The notes under the pieces are model-generated. The model ran no database searches, was not told where the DNA came from, and saw only the letters and a program-made list of their open reading frames with translations. From contig JBAZED010000001.1 of NCBI GenBank assembly GCA_041654095.1, positions 62,001-126,000 of the forward strand: a stretch of DNA of 64,000 nucleotides, written 5' to 3'. The DNA comes from UBA1424 sp041654095. Its GTDB lineage: Bacteria > Bacillota_I > Bacilli_A > RFN20 > CAG-826. This document shows, one piece after another, positions 33,571 to 43,099 of this stretch; the first letter of the stretch is position 1, and every line of letters starts with the position of its first letter. The position numbers and the translations under genes are program-made.

Positions 33571-34961
33571 AAAATTATTAGATCCAAGTTTTCTTGCAGC
33601 CTCTTTAGCGTCGAGGAATTGTCGACGATAAAAGTGGCTTTTTGTTTATTGTGTTCGGCGTCGAAGCCGGCGTTCAAGGCCAGAGAGACAGCGATGGGCG
33701 ATCGCCGGTCTTTGAGCCTCTGCTTTTGAACTTCACGGTCGATGTCGACATATAATGTCACATTGCAGTAATCATCGATTTTCGATTCAAAGAGGAGGGG
33801 CATTTCGAGGGCGATTTTGCTCTGGCTATCGCTCTTCTTAATGAAAGAGATAACGGCTTGCTCGACAAGCGGATGAAGGATTTTTTCTAATCTCCTCTTT
33901 TTGCTTGGATCAGCGATGATCACGTCAATAATTAATTGTTTGTTGATCGTCCCATCGTCATTGATGACGGGCAGTCCAAAGAGTTTTTGGATGAGGGCGC
34001 GAACCTCAATATCGTCGTAGAGTTTGGCGACGATCGCATCGCCGCTCAATGTTAAAAATCCCCTATCGGCATAGTAGCTGAGAACCGATGATTTCCCGGA
34101 TCCAATCGGCCCGGTGATGCCCAGAACGAAAGGCAGCGCGGGATTTTTCTGACACTGCGGGCAAAAGGTCGTGCCGCGGCCCCCGACGAACATCTTGCGG
34201 AGCGGGTGGTGGCAGCGTGGGCAGGGGAGGTTTTCGCGTCCGTAGGCGTTGAGCTTGGCTTGAAAACCGCCGTCGATCCCTTGGCTGGGATGATAGCTTC
34301 GAATTGTCGAACCGCCACTCTCGATCGCCATATTCAAAACCTCAACGCTCGCTTTCACAATGGATTTCATTTGCTTTTCTGCGATCAAATTAGCGGGTGT
34401 TTCGGGGTGAATTTTAGTTTTATATAAGACTTCATCGACATATATATTCCCTAATCCGGAGATAAAGCTCTGGTCGAGCAAAGCGGCTTTGATGGGGATT
34501 GTCTTCTTTTTTAATTTGTCGAGCAAGGGCTGGACATCGCCAATTTCAAATGGCTCGGGACCGAGCTTGGAAAGCGGTGAGTTAGCGCGATAAGATGCTG
34601 ATGTATCGAGCTTCATCAAGCCGAATTTTCTCGTGTCGTTATACTCGAGGGCGCTGCCGTCGCTAAAATAAAAAATCACGCAAGCGTGTTTATCGTAAAC
34701 TTTCGGGGCCTGATCGTGATAATAGTACTTGCCTTCCATGCGCAAGTGCGAGAGAAAGACGATGTCGCCGAGATGGAAGATCAAAAATTTGCCAACTCGC
34801 GAAATATCATCGATTGCCTTCTGCTTCAAGGAAGTGACAAAGGCGTCGGGTTCGCCTTCAATCGTATTGCGATTCAAGACGATGACGTCAGCGATCGCCT
34901 TGTTAAGAACGAAGCGGCGCAAGATATTTTTAATCGTTTCGACTTCTGGTAATTCCGGCAT
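33567..34961 (-). CDS. mutM-coaE: Fused MutM (Fpg) DNA glycosylase and CoaE dephospho-CoA kinase
   Basis: One 464-residue frame encodes two complete enzymes. Residues 1-272 are MutM, which removes 8-oxoguanine: MPELPEVE with the catalytic proline and glutamate, K58, DQSFISGLGNIYVDE, and a zinc finger with C247, C250, C267 and C270 around R262. After about six residues CoaE begins: GITGPIGSGKSS (P-loop 284-291), LSGDAIVAKLYD, the LHPLVE segment and EMPLLFESKIDD. CoaE phosphorylates dephospho-CoA, the last step of CoA synthesis. The genes are usually adjacent in Firmicutes; here no stop or start separates them. The start at 34961 is fixed by the MPELPE N terminus, with AAGGATAGGA upstream. It is the third gene after dnaE and polA. 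Confidence 0.93.
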   Translation of the reverse strand: MPELPEVETIKNILRRFVLNKAIADVIVLNRNTIEGEPDAFVTSLKQKAIDDISRVGKFLIFHLGDIVFLSHLRMEGKYYYHDQAPKVYDKHACVIFYFSDGSALEYNDTRKFGLMKLDTSASYRANSPLSKLGPEPFEIGDVQPLLDKLKKKTIPIKAALLDQSFISGLGNIYVDEVLYKTKIHPETPANLIAEKQMKSIVKASVEVLNMAIESGGSTIRSYHPSQGIDGGFQAKLNAYGRENLPCPRCHHPLRKMFVGGRGTTFCPQCQKNPALPFVLGITGPIGSGKSSVLSYYADRGFLTLSGDAIVAKLYDDIEVRALIQKLFGLPVINDDGTINKQLIIDVIIADPSKKRRLEKILHPLVEQAVISFIKKSDSQSKIALEMPLLFESKIDDYCNVTLYVDIDREVQKQRLKDRRSPIAVSLALNAGFDAEHNKQKATFIVDNSSTLKRLQENLDLIIF

Positions 34962-34971
34962 ATTCCTATCC

Positions 34972-37566
34972 TTATTTAGCGTCGTACCACGAGCGGCCGA
35001 CGCCTCCTTCAACTTTTAATTTAACATCGAGGGCGATGACGTTTTCCATGATTTTGCTGATCTCAGCGCGAACTTTTTCGATTTCATCGACGTGGACTTT
35101 GAAAATCAGTTCGTCATGGATTTGGAGCACTAAATGCGTCTTGAAATGATTTTTTTCGAGCATCTCTTGAACTCTGACCATGGCGAGTTTGATGAGGTCG
35201 GCAGCGGTGCCCTGAATCGGGGCATTCATCGCGGCGCGGCGCGCGAATTCACGCACTTGATAATTGCTGTCATATAATTCGCGGAGATAGCGCCGGCGGC
35301 CGAACAGGGTTGAGACATAGCCATTTTTAAAAGCGTCATCGACGACCGTCTGCAAATAATCGGACACCTCCGGATAGGTCTTGAAAAAAGTATCGATGAT
35401 AATCTTGGCTTCTTTCGGTGGGATTTCGAGCTGCTCGGCGAGACCCCAATCGGAGATGCCGTATATAATTCCGAAATTGACCGCTTTCGCTTTGCGGCGG
35501 GACGCGCTGTCGTGCGAGCCAAAAATCGCTTTTGCGGTGGCGGCGTGGACGTCTTCCTGGCGATTGAAAACATCGATGAAGGGCTGGCATTTACTCAGAG
35601 AAGCTAAAATGCGGAGCTCGATTTGCGAATAGTCGAGGGATAAGATTTGATAATCGGGATCTCGATAGTAAAAGGCTTGGCGAATGAGGCGGCCTTCCTC
35701 GTCGCGAATCGAAATATTTTGTAGGTTCGGTTCGCTGGAAGAGAGGCGGCCGGTCGTCGTCAGCGCCTGATTGAAAATGGCGTGGAGCTTGCCGTCGCCA
35801 TGGATGTGGGCGATGAGACCATCGATATAGGTGGAGAGAAGTTTGGCGTACTTCCGATATTCGAGGATTTTGCTGACGATCGGATGATCGTCGATCAACC
35901 TCTTGAGAGCATCGACCGAAGTCGAGTCCTTGCGATTGCCCCGCAAACCGAGTTTATTATATAAAAGATCGGCGATTTGCTTGGGCGAGTTGACGTTTAC
36001 CTCTTCGCCGGCCAAATCGTAAATATCTTTGGAAAGAGATTCGAGTTTGAGCCGATATTGCTGCCCGATTTGATCGAGGGTCTGCCCATCGAGCGGAAAA
36101 CCTTCGATTTCCATCTTGGCCAAGACGGAGGCGAGCGGCAGTTCGATTTGCTGATAGAGCTCGGCCGCCGCATGTTTGCCGAGCTCGTCGAGAACGCGTG
36201 GCTCGAGCTTTAAAGTCAGATAGGCGACCTTGGCCGTCCGCAGGGGATTTGATTCTTCAAAAAGCGATAATTCCTGATCGTCTTTGCCCTGGGCGTCAAC
36301 CCCGAAGTAATTGAGGATGGAATCGACGTTGTTTTTGAGCGAAGAATCGAGGAGGTATGAAGCGAGGAGCAGATCAAAATTCGCTCCTTGAAGATGGATG
36401 TCGAAGCGGTGGAGGGCAACCGTCATAGCTTTGACGTCGAAGCACGCCTTATGGATTTTGGGATTTTCCAATAATTCCTTTAAAAACTCATCATCCTTTA
36501 GGCTTTCGGCGTCGAGGTAGTAATGTTGCAGCCCATCGCTGAGGGCGATTCCCAAAATCGCGGCGCGAAAATAATTCTCTTCTTTCATATCGAGGTGAAT
36601 GCCGATTTCGCTGCCGATTTCGACATCCTTAAGGGAAGTGAGCTTTCGATATTCGATTGTGACATCGCGCGCCGATTCGACTTTGAGCTTGCTCGGCAGG
36701 CGATTCAATAATTGCTTGAGTTCGTAGCGCTGGCCAAAAGTGTTGATCTTATCGAAAACATAGCCTTGATACAGAGTATCGTCGAGAGTGAAAGGCAAAT
36801 CGATATCGGTTTTAATGGTCGCCAAGCGCTTTGATAAGACCCCGATTTTTTGATGCTCGATGATGTTCTCTCCGACTTTGCCCTTGATGTTTGGCGCTTC
36901 GGTGAGAATTTTTTCGAACGTTCCGTATTCCTGAAGCAATTTGATGGCTGTCTTCTCACCGATGCCGGGGATGCCGGGGAGGTTGTCGCTCGCGTCGCCT
37001 CGCAGCCCTTTGTAATCGGGGATTTGCGCCGGAAAAATACCGCATTCCGCGGGCATTGTCACCTCATCCATGACCGCGATGTTCGATAGGCCGGTCTTGA
37101 GGATGTGAATCGCAACGTTATGATCGATCAATTGCAGAAAGTCGCGATCTGAGGTATAGACGATGACTTGATGTCCGCCTCTGCTGGCGATTTTGGCAAT
37201 CGTCCCGCAGACGTCATCCGCCTCGTAGCCTTCTTGTTCATAGACGAAGATGCCCAGGGCTCGCAGAAGTTCGCGAGCCAAAGGCATTTGGACCACTAAA
37301 TCGGCGTCCGTCGGCTTGCGATTAGCTTTATAGGCCTCGAACTCATCGTTTCTGAATGTCTTCTTGCCGACGTCGAAACCGACGACGATGTGCTCGCCGC
37401 CCTTAAACGAAGAGATGATTTTATTGATCATGTTGCCAAAGGCAAATAGGGCATTGGTCGGCACTCCGTCTTTCGTGCGCATAACTTTGGCGTTGGGGCC
37501 GTAGGCCGTCGCGTAATATGCGCGGAACAAGAGCGAATTACCATCGATGACATAAACTTTAGCCAT
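34972..37566 (-). CDS. polA: DNA polymerase I
   Basis: An 864-residue repair polymerase. The 5'-nuclease domain begins VYVIDGNSLLFRAYYA and contains YTSDRDFLQL and GIPGIGEKTA. The middle 3'-5' exonuclease-like domain has lost its DxE motif (GIHLDMKEENY), as in Bacillus enzymes, so no proofreading is expected. Polymerase motifs are SLDYSQIELRILA (A), KAVNFGIIYGIS (B) and LQIHDELIF (C). The gene starts 3 bases after the dnaE stop, with GGAGG inside the dnaE end, and mutM-coaE begins 10 bases after its stop. Confidence 0.96.
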   Translation of the reverse strand: MAKVYVIDGNSLLFRAYYATAYGPNAKVMRTKDGVPTNALFAFGNMINKIISSFKGGEHIVVGFDVGKKTFRNDEFEAYKANRKPTDADLVVQMPLARELLRALGIFVYEQEGYEADDVCGTIAKIASRGGHQVIVYTSDRDFLQLIDHNVAIHILKTGLSNIAVMDEVTMPAECGIFPAQIPDYKGLRGDASDNLPGIPGIGEKTAIKLLQEYGTFEKILTEAPNIKGKVGENIIEHQKIGVLSKRLATIKTDIDLPFTLDDTLYQGYVFDKINTFGQRYELKQLLNRLPSKLKVESARDVTIEYRKLTSLKDVEIGSEIGIHLDMKEENYFRAAILGIALSDGLQHYYLDAESLKDDEFLKELLENPKIHKACFDVKAMTVALHRFDIHLQGANFDLLLASYLLDSSLKNNVDSILNYFGVDAQGKDDQELSLFEESNPLRTAKVAYLTLKLEPRVLDELGKHAAAELYQQIELPLASVLAKMEIEGFPLDGQTLDQIGQQYRLKLESLSKDIYDLAGEEVNVNSPKQIADLLYNKLGLRGNRKDSTSVDALKRLIDDHPIVSKILEYRKYAKLLSTYIDGLIAHIHGDGKLHAIFNQALTTTGRLSSSEPNLQNISIRDEEGRLIRQAFYYRDPDYQILSLDYSQIELRILASLSKCQPFIDVFNRQEDVHAATAKAIFGSHDSASRRKAKAVNFGIIYGISDWGLAEQLEIPPKEAKIIIDTFFKTYPEVSDYLQTVVDDAFKNGYVSTLFGRRRYLRELYDSNYQVREFARRAAMNAPIQGTAADLIKLAMVRVQEMLEKNHFKTHLVLQIHDELIFKVHVDEIEKVRAEISKIMENVIALDVKLKVEGGVGRSWYDAK

Positions 37567-37568
37567 AA

Positions 37569-40500
37569 TTAATCCTCCAACGCGACGATGTCGTTGGCAA
37601 TGAAGACATTTTCGCGTTTTCGATCCATATATCCGGCGATGCGGACGATATTTTTCTTCTGCAGCAATTCGTAAGATAGAGCGTATGTCTTGGCAAAGAT
37701 GGTGACCTCGACATCGCCGCTATCGTCATAGACGTTGAGAAAGGCCATCGGATTTCCGGTGCGCGTATTGATGACGCGGACGGTGCGGATAATGCCGATG
37801 ATCTGCAGAGTTGCCCCTTGCGATTCTTTGGCGTCGACGATGGGGGTGATGGGATATTTTTTGATGATTTCGGCTTTGTACTTCAGCGGTGAGCCAGAAA
37901 TCATGAGGCCGAGCACTTCGTATTCGCGGTCGAGATTTTCTAAGGGGTCATCGAAGGCCTTTTGATAGCTCGTCTCAAATCCGGCCGGCAAATTTATCGA
38001 CATCTGCCCATCTTTTGCATAGATCATCGAGCCGTAGCGAAGAGCGGTGTTGATGCTCGCCCGCAAAGAAGCGCGCGAAATACCGAAATTATCAAAGGCT
38101 CCGGCGTCGACCAACTTCGCGATTTGGCTCTGGTTGATTTTGCAGTTTACCAAGCGCGCCACGAAATCAAAGAAATCTTTGTAAGGGCCGTTGTTCAGCC
38201 TCTCATTGATGATGGCATCGACCAGGGCACTGAGGAGACCTCTGACCGCCGAGAGCGGAAAGAGCAAAGCTCCGTCTTTGACGAGAAAAGTTTGCCCGGA
38301 GCGATTGAGGTCGGGATTGAGAATGGCAATGCCCATTTTGCGAACCTCGTTCAACGTCTCATTGAACTTCGTGTCATTGTTCCCCGAAGAGCTGCCGAGG
38401 ATGGCAGCATAGAATTCCGGTGCGTAATAGGTCTTGAGATAAGCCATCTGACACGCCAAAATCGCATAGCACAAGGAGTGGCTGCGGTTGAAGCCGTAGT
38501 CGGCGAATTTATAGATGAGATCGAAGACGGATTTGGCCTCTTCCTGCCGGTAGCCGTTTTTGACGGAACTGGCGACGAAATTAGTCGCGAGGCTCGAGAG
38601 CTGGACGCTATCTTTTTTCGAGATTGCCCGCCGGAAAACGTCGGCTTGTCCATATGTAAAATTAGCCATTTTGCGGACGATTTGCGTGATTTGCTCTTGA
38701 TAGACGATGATTCCATAGGTTGAAGACAAAATTCCTTCAAGGGCTTTCGAGGGATAGACAATCGCCTCTTTTTTTTGCTTGCGACGCGCGTAGCTGGGAA
38801 TGTTGTCCATCGGCCCCGGTCTGAACAAAGCTAGCAGAGCGACGATGTCTTCGAATGTCTCGGGAATCAAGGCGGAAATAGCTTTTTTCATGCCGGCTGA
38901 CTCCAGTTGGAAAAGGCCCATCGTCCGCCCCTCTTTGATGAGGCGGATGGCCTTTTTGTCATCGGGCGGTATCTCTTGGTAGTTGAGGGTCAGACCGCGG
39001 TTCTGCTCGATGAGCGATAGACAGTCGTCGACAATCGAGAGGTTGCGAAGGCCGAGGATGTCCATCTTCAGAAAGCCTTGTTCTTCAAGGTAATTCATCT
39101 CGTATTCGACGATGTAATCGCCATTGAAATCGATGCTGACGGGCAGCACTTCTTCCAATGGGGAATCGTTGAGGATGATGCCAGCGGCATGAAGTCCGGA
39201 CTGGCGAGGCAAACCCTCGATCAGCGAAGCGAGGCTGACGATGTTCAAATAGTATTTATCGCTGTCGATGAGTTTCTTAAAAGCCGGATTTTGTCTGTAA
39301 TTTTCTCGAAGAGAAGAATTTGTGTCAATGATCAATTTGGAAATCAAGTCGATTTCTCTTGTCTCGATGTTGTAGACGCGGCCGATATCGCGGAGAGCTT
39401 GTTTGGCTCCGATCGTCTGAATCGTCATGATATTCGCGACTTTGTCCTTTCCGTATTTGGAGCGGAGATAGTCAATCACCTCGCTTCTCCTGATGTCGGA
39501 GAAGTCGATGTCGATGTCGGGCATCGACTGGCGTTCGGGATTGAGAAAGCGCTCGAACATGAGTTGGTGTTTGATCGGATCAGAAGCGACGATTTCTAAA
39601 GCGTAGCTGACGAGCGAACCAGGGGCGCTGCCGCGGCCCGGGCCGACCGAGATGCCGGCCTCGTGGGCGAAGGCGACGTAATCGGCCACGATTAAAAAGT
39701 AGTCGCTATAACCCATCTTTGCGATGGTGTCTAGTTCGTAATTGAGCTGCTTGAGATATTCATCAGTCGGATTCGCAATTCGCTTTGTTAATCCGGAGAG
39801 GGCCTTTTCTTTGAGATAGGCATCGCTCGACATGTTTTGCGAGTTTTGAAAGCGGAGGAGCTGACCGCGCTTCGTTTCAAATTGGAATGTATTGAGAGCG
39901 ACCAAAGCCGCAGTCGCATCGATTTCGCCTTTGGTAAAAAAACGCGCGATTTCGTCTGAGCTGAGCAAGTATTCAGCGCCCTCGAGCTCCTTGATATCGA
40001 GCTGCGATTCTTCGCGTATTGCTTTGGCGATTTCCAAGACCAACGCATCCTTTTTCTCGATGTATTTGACGAAGGGGAAAGCGAGCGTCTGATAGCCGTG
40101 CGACTTGGCGAAGTCGCGCATAAAGGCGACGAAAGGCTCATCGTTTTCACGGCTGAATTCAATCCCCAAAAAGAAGTGCTGACCTAAATTGGAGATCGGC
40201 AGGAGGTAATGCGGTATTCTGTCGGGTTCGGTTTCAAAGAGCTGATGGAGGCGAGAGTGGCCGATGGCGAGAACGACCGCCAAACCTTCCTTGAACTTGC
40301 TGAGATGATCGATTGATAGATTTTCGGTGCGCTTTAAATAGAGCAATTTAAGTAAATTTCGATATCCAACTTCGTTGGTGGCGTAAAACGTCAAGAGGTT
40401 CTCGTCGACGAGCACATCGAGGCCAGGAATCGCTGCCAATTTAGATTTTTTCAGCGCTTTTAAAAACTCGGGCACTCCGGAGACCGTTTCGAAATCGCTG

Positions 40501-40613
40501 ATGCCTGAACCCTGATAACCGCGCTTTTTTAAGGCTTTGAGGTAGTTATCAACCGTGATTCCACTCTGCAAAAAGGAATAGCCGGTATAAACGTGTAAAG
40601 GAATAAACCCCAT
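37569..40613 (-). CDS. dnaE: DNA polymerase III alpha subunit DnaE
   Basis: Replicative polymerase of the DnaE type, used with PolC in Firmicutes. The PHP domain has lost metal ligands: the usual LHVHS reads LHVYTGYS and the TDH motif reads SDFE. The palm carries PDIDIDFSDIRR with the catalytic aspartates, preceded by GPGRGSAPGSLVSYAL. A helix-hairpin-helix region and a C-terminal OB domain (GIIRTVRVINTRTG) follow. ATG 40613 gives the standard N terminus MGFIPLHVYTGYSF, 1014 residues. No ribosome site precedes it, while A/T-rich -10-like sequence reaches almost to the ATG. Confidence 0.93.
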   Translation of the reverse strand: MGFIPLHVYTGYSFLQSGITVDNYLKALKKRGYQGSGISDFETVSGVPEFLKALKKSKLAAIPGLDVLVDENLLTFYATNEVGYRNLLKLLYLKRTENLSIDHLSKFKEGLAVVLAIGHSRLHQLFETEPDRIPHYLLPISNLGQHFFLGIEFSRENDEPFVAFMRDFAKSHGYQTLAFPFVKYIEKKDALVLEIAKAIREESQLDIKELEGAEYLLSSDEIARFFTKGEIDATAALVALNTFQFETKRGQLLRFQNSQNMSSDAYLKEKALSGLTKRIANPTDEYLKQLNYELDTIAKMGYSDYFLIVADYVAFAHEAGISVGPGRGSAPGSLVSYALEIVASDPIKHQLMFERFLNPERQSMPDIDIDFSDIRRSEVIDYLRSKYGKDKVANIMTIQTIGAKQALRDIGRVYNIETREIDLISKLIIDTNSSLRENYRQNPAFKKLIDSDKYYLNIVSLASLIEGLPRQSGLHAAGIILNDSPLEEVLPVSIDFNGDYIVEYEMNYLEEQGFLKMDILGLRNLSIVDDCLSLIEQNRGLTLNYQEIPPDDKKAIRLIKEGRTMGLFQLESAGMKKAISALIPETFEDIVALLALFRPGPMDNIPSYARRKQKKEAIVYPSKALEGILSSTYGIIVYQEQITQIVRKMANFTYGQADVFRRAISKKDSVQLSSLATNFVASSVKNGYRQEEAKSVFDLIYKFADYGFNRSHSLCYAILACQMAYLKTYYAPEFYAAILGSSSGNNDTKFNETLNEVRKMGIAILNPDLNRSGQTFLVKDGALLFPLSAVRGLLSALVDAIINERLNNGPYKDFFDFVARLVNCKINQSQIAKLVDAGAFDNFGISRASLRASINTALRYGSMIYAKDGQMSINLPAGFETSYQKAFDDPLENLDREYEVLGLMISGSPLKYKAEIIKKYPITPIVDAKESQGATLQIIGIIRTVRVINTRTGNPMAFLNVYDDSGDVEVTIFAKTYALSYELLQKKNIVRIAGYMDRKRENVFIANDIVALED

Positions 40614-40645
40614 ATATAATATCTTAGCAAAAAAAGACTGATACT

Positions 40646-40680
40646 TAAAATAAAAAGGTATCGAGTTTCGACACCTTTTT
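40646..40680 (-). terminator. Terminator after nrnA
   Basis: AAAAAGGT-A-TCGA (40652-40664) and TCGA-C-ACCTTTTT (40668-40680) pair around a short loop with one mismatch. On the minus strand the stem is followed by a T-rich run. It separates nrnA from dnaE. Confidence 0.75.
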
Positions 40681-40695
40681 AAAGATGATGATCGT

Positions 40696-41697
40696 TTATT
40701 CGACAAACAAATTGTCGAGGTCTTGGATGAAAGCCGGCAAGTCATCGAGGCTCTTCAGCTTGGCGCCCGAAGCCTGAGCGTGCCCGCCCCCTTCGTACTT
40801 GGTGGCGATTTGGTTGATGGCCTTCTGCTTGCTGCGAATCGAAACGCGATAGCACTTGTCTTTGGCATCTTCGGTGATTGAGCACCAGGCGTTGATACCG
40901 TCGATATTCGAGAAGAGGTTGACGTTTTCCTTGCCGCGCTCCGTCGTGATGTTGAGCTCCTGTTGAATCGCGGAACTCAAGACATAGTAGGCGATGCCGT
41001 GTTCGCTGACGTGGAAGTTGTTGAGGACATAAGCAGTGACGCGCAAATCATCGATTTTTTTGAAGTACATCTTTCGGTAGATATCACTTAGAACAAAACC
41101 GGTTTGGAGCAGCTCTTTTGCTATTGCGAAAGTGTGGGGTGTGGTGGAATTGTATTGGAAGCGACCGGAATCGCCGGCGAGAGCGACATAAAAATAAGAA
41201 GCGGCGAGCTGACTCAAATGGTAGTCGCCCTTGACGGTTAGGATCATGTTGACGACGACTTCGCTGGCGGCGGCCATCGCCGTGTTGACGATGCTCGTCT
41301 TTCCAAAATCCTCGACATCGGGATGATGGTCGATCTTGATTTTGTATCCGGCCTTTTTCCAGCGCGGATCAGCGATGCGCGAAGTGTTGGCGGTATCGAT
41401 GATGATCGCCAGGAATGGTTCTTTGAACCATTCGTCATTCAAACGCTCCGTCTCCGGAAAGAGGCGAGGCGTGAAAGTGACATGATTATCGCCGAGAAAA
41501 TGGACCTCTTTATTTGGGAAATTGTCTTTAATCCAGGTGTATAGACCCATCTGGGTGCCCATCGCGTCAAAATCCGGCATGATGTGGCGGAAGATGGCGA
41601 TGCGGTCGTATTTGATGATGTTGCGGATGATGCGGTGATGTTCTTTTTTAAAAGTCTTAGCTTCTTCGAGAATAATCGGATCGATTTTTGATGGCAT
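40696..41697 (-). CDS. nrnA: DHH-family phosphoesterase NrnA-like (nanoRNase/pAp phosphatase)
   Basis: DHH/DHHA1 phosphoesterase of 333 residues. The N-terminal metal motif reads HIMPDFDAMGTQMGL, where DHH family members have PDxDAxGS. IDTANTSR holds another ligand, the DHH motif is KIDHHPD, and GDSGRFQY follows. The C-terminal DHHA1 domain ends GGGHAQASGAKL. Bacillus NrnA degrades very short RNAs and dephosphorylates pAp. AAGGAGG lies 6 bases before the ATG. Expressed upstream of a terminator, so separate from dnaE. Confidence 0.92.
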   Translation of the reverse strand: MPSKIDPIILEEAKTFKKEHHRIIRNIIKYDRIAIFRHIMPDFDAMGTQMGLYTWIKDNFPNKEVHFLGDNHVTFTPRLFPETERLNDEWFKEPFLAIIIDTANTSRIADPRWKKAGYKIKIDHHPDVEDFGKTSIVNTAMAAASEVVVNMILTVKGDYHLSQLAASYFYVALAGDSGRFQYNSTTPHTFAIAKELLQTGFVLSDIYRKMYFKKIDDLRVTAYVLNNFHVSEHGIAYYVLSSAIQQELNITTERGKENVNLFSNIDGINAWCSITEDAKDKCYRVSIRSKQKAINQIATKYEGGGHAQASGAKLKSLDDLPAFIQDLDNLFVE

Positions 41698-41766
41698 ATC
41701 GTCCTCCTTAGTTGAGCACTTCTCTATCTTAAAGGATAAGCCTTCTTATTTAAAGGGAAGCGCAAT

Positions 41767-41796
41767 AAAAAAAACGACTCATGCGAATCGCTTTTT
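41767..41796 (-). terminator. Terminator after ackA
   Basis: On the minus strand AGCGATTC and GAGTCGTT pair (two G-T wobbles) around GCAT, followed by TTTTTTT. It lies about 35 bases after the ackA stop. Confidence 0.75.
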
Positions 41797-41829
41797 CCAT
41801 TTTACATCCCAAAATACTGGTTCGTTTGT

Positions 41830-43023
41830 CTATTGCCTGCTGAGCTGATAGGTGTCGCGGGCGATCATCACTTCTTCGTCGGTCGGGATGAGGGCGACTT
41901 TGACGCGGCTTTCAGGCGTTGATAGCAAGACGTTGACGCCGCGCGAAGATTCGTTCAATTCCTCGTCGAGGCGAATGCCGAGAGCAGGTCCGATTTCATC
42001 GATGACACTCGCTCGAAAATAAGCGGAATTCTCACCGATTCCGGCCGAGAAAACGATTAAGTCGACGCCCCCTAAACGGACGAAATACTGGCCGATGTAA
42101 TCAGCGATTCGGCGGTTGAAAAGGCGGTCGGCCAACAGGGCTCGTTGATTGCCCTCTTCCATCGCTTTGAGGACATCGCGGGAATCATTGGAGACGCCGG
42201 AGACACCGAGCAAACCAGACTTTTTATTCATAATTTCATAGATTTGATCGATATTTTTATCCATCTTTTTACAGAGGTAATAGACGACGGAAGGATCCAT
42301 ATCGCCCGTTCTTGTTCCCATCATGATGCCCCCTAGAGGAGTGAGACCCATCGATGTCGCGACGCATCTCCCGTCTTTTATGGCCGCGATTGAAGCTCCA
42401 GAGCCGATGTGGCAAGTGATGATGCGGGGATGTTCGACACCGGGGAGGAATTTGCGTCCCTCTTCGGCCAGATATTGGTGGGAAGTGCCATGAGCACCAT
42501 AGCGCCTGATATCGTATTTTTCCGATAATTCATAAGGGATTGGGAAGACCGAATCAACATCGGCCATCGACCGGTGGAAAGCCGTATCGAAAGTCGCGAC
42601 GTTGGGCACGTTTGGCAAAACAGTTCTAAAAGCGCGGTAACCGATCAAACTGGGTCCGTTATGAAGTGGGGCCAAATCGATGAGGGATTTAACTTTTTCG
42701 GCGGTATCTTCATCGAAGAAGACACTGCCAGAAAAGTACTTACCGCCTTGGACGATGCGATGCCCGACGGCTTTAATTTCGGCGAGGTTTTTGATCACTT
42801 TGTGGGTGATGAGGGCATCGAGCAATAGTTCGACGGCTTTCGTGTGATCGATAATCGGCAAAACAGCGCGGATGGAATCGTCCTGAATTTTAATTCTGAA
42901 GATGGCGTCATCATGGCCGATGCGTTCGGCGATACCCGAACAAATCACCTCTTCTTCCGGCATCTCATAAAGCTTGTATTTCAGACTTGATGAACCAGCG
43001 TTAACAACTAAGATTTTTTCCAT
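41830..43023 (-). CDS. ackA: Acetate kinase
   Basis: Makes ATP from acetyl phosphate in overflow metabolism. LVVNAGSSSLKYKLYEM is the phosphate-binding N terminus. ATFDTAFH, RYGAHGTSHQYLAEE, HIGSGASIAAIKDG, TGDMDPS and VFSAGIGENSAYFR are all family signatures. Length is 397 residues. A GAGGT lies upstream of the ATG. It stands alone between its promoter and terminator; no pta gene is nearby. Confidence 0.97.
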   Translation of the reverse strand: MEKILVVNAGSSSLKYKLYEMPEEEVICSGIAERIGHDDAIFRIKIQDDSIRAVLPIIDHTKAVELLLDALITHKVIKNLAEIKAVGHRIVQGGKYFSGSVFFDEDTAEKVKSLIDLAPLHNGPSLIGYRAFRTVLPNVPNVATFDTAFHRSMADVDSVFPIPYELSEKYDIRRYGAHGTSHQYLAEEGRKFLPGVEHPRIITCHIGSGASIAAIKDGRCVATSMGLTPLGGIMMGTRTGDMDPSVVYYLCKKMDKNIDQIYEIMNKKSGLLGVSGVSNDSRDVLKAMEEGNQRALLADRLFNRRIADYIGQYFVRLGGVDLIVFSAGIGENSAYFRASVIDEIGPALGIRLDEELNESSRGVNVLLSTPESRVKVALIPTDEEVMIARDTYQLSRQ

Positions 43024-43050
43024 GACCCAAACCTCAATTTACCAAACGAA

Positions 43051-43079
43051 ATTATAGACATAAATAGCTATTTATTCAA
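43051..43079 (-). promoter_or_regulatory. Promoter of ackA with a palindrome in the spacer
   Basis: On the minus strand TTGAAT (43074-43079), 17 bases, TATAAT (43051-43056). The spacer is nearly filled by the perfect 16-bp palindrome ATAAATAGCTATTTAT (43060-43075), a likely operator. It differs from the glgC and lacI palindromes. Confidence 0.7.
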
Positions 43080-43099
43080 TTGCTTTTGCCAAATCTTAA

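Noticed and set aside
34130..34150. Possible frameshift or lost stop creating an artificial mutM-coaE fusion
   Set aside because: Both halves are in one frame with intact motifs right up to the junction and no gap in similarity, so a sequencing frameshift is not needed to explain it.
37962..38723. A 253-codon plus-strand open frame opposite dnaE
   Set aside because: Antisense to conserved DnaE sequence, with no ribosome site, promoter or recognisable domain.
41732..41752. GATAAG-CCTT-CTTATT near nrnA as another copy of the glgC operator
   Set aside because: The arms are shorter and the spacing is 4 rather than 6 bases, so it does not fit the same dimer.
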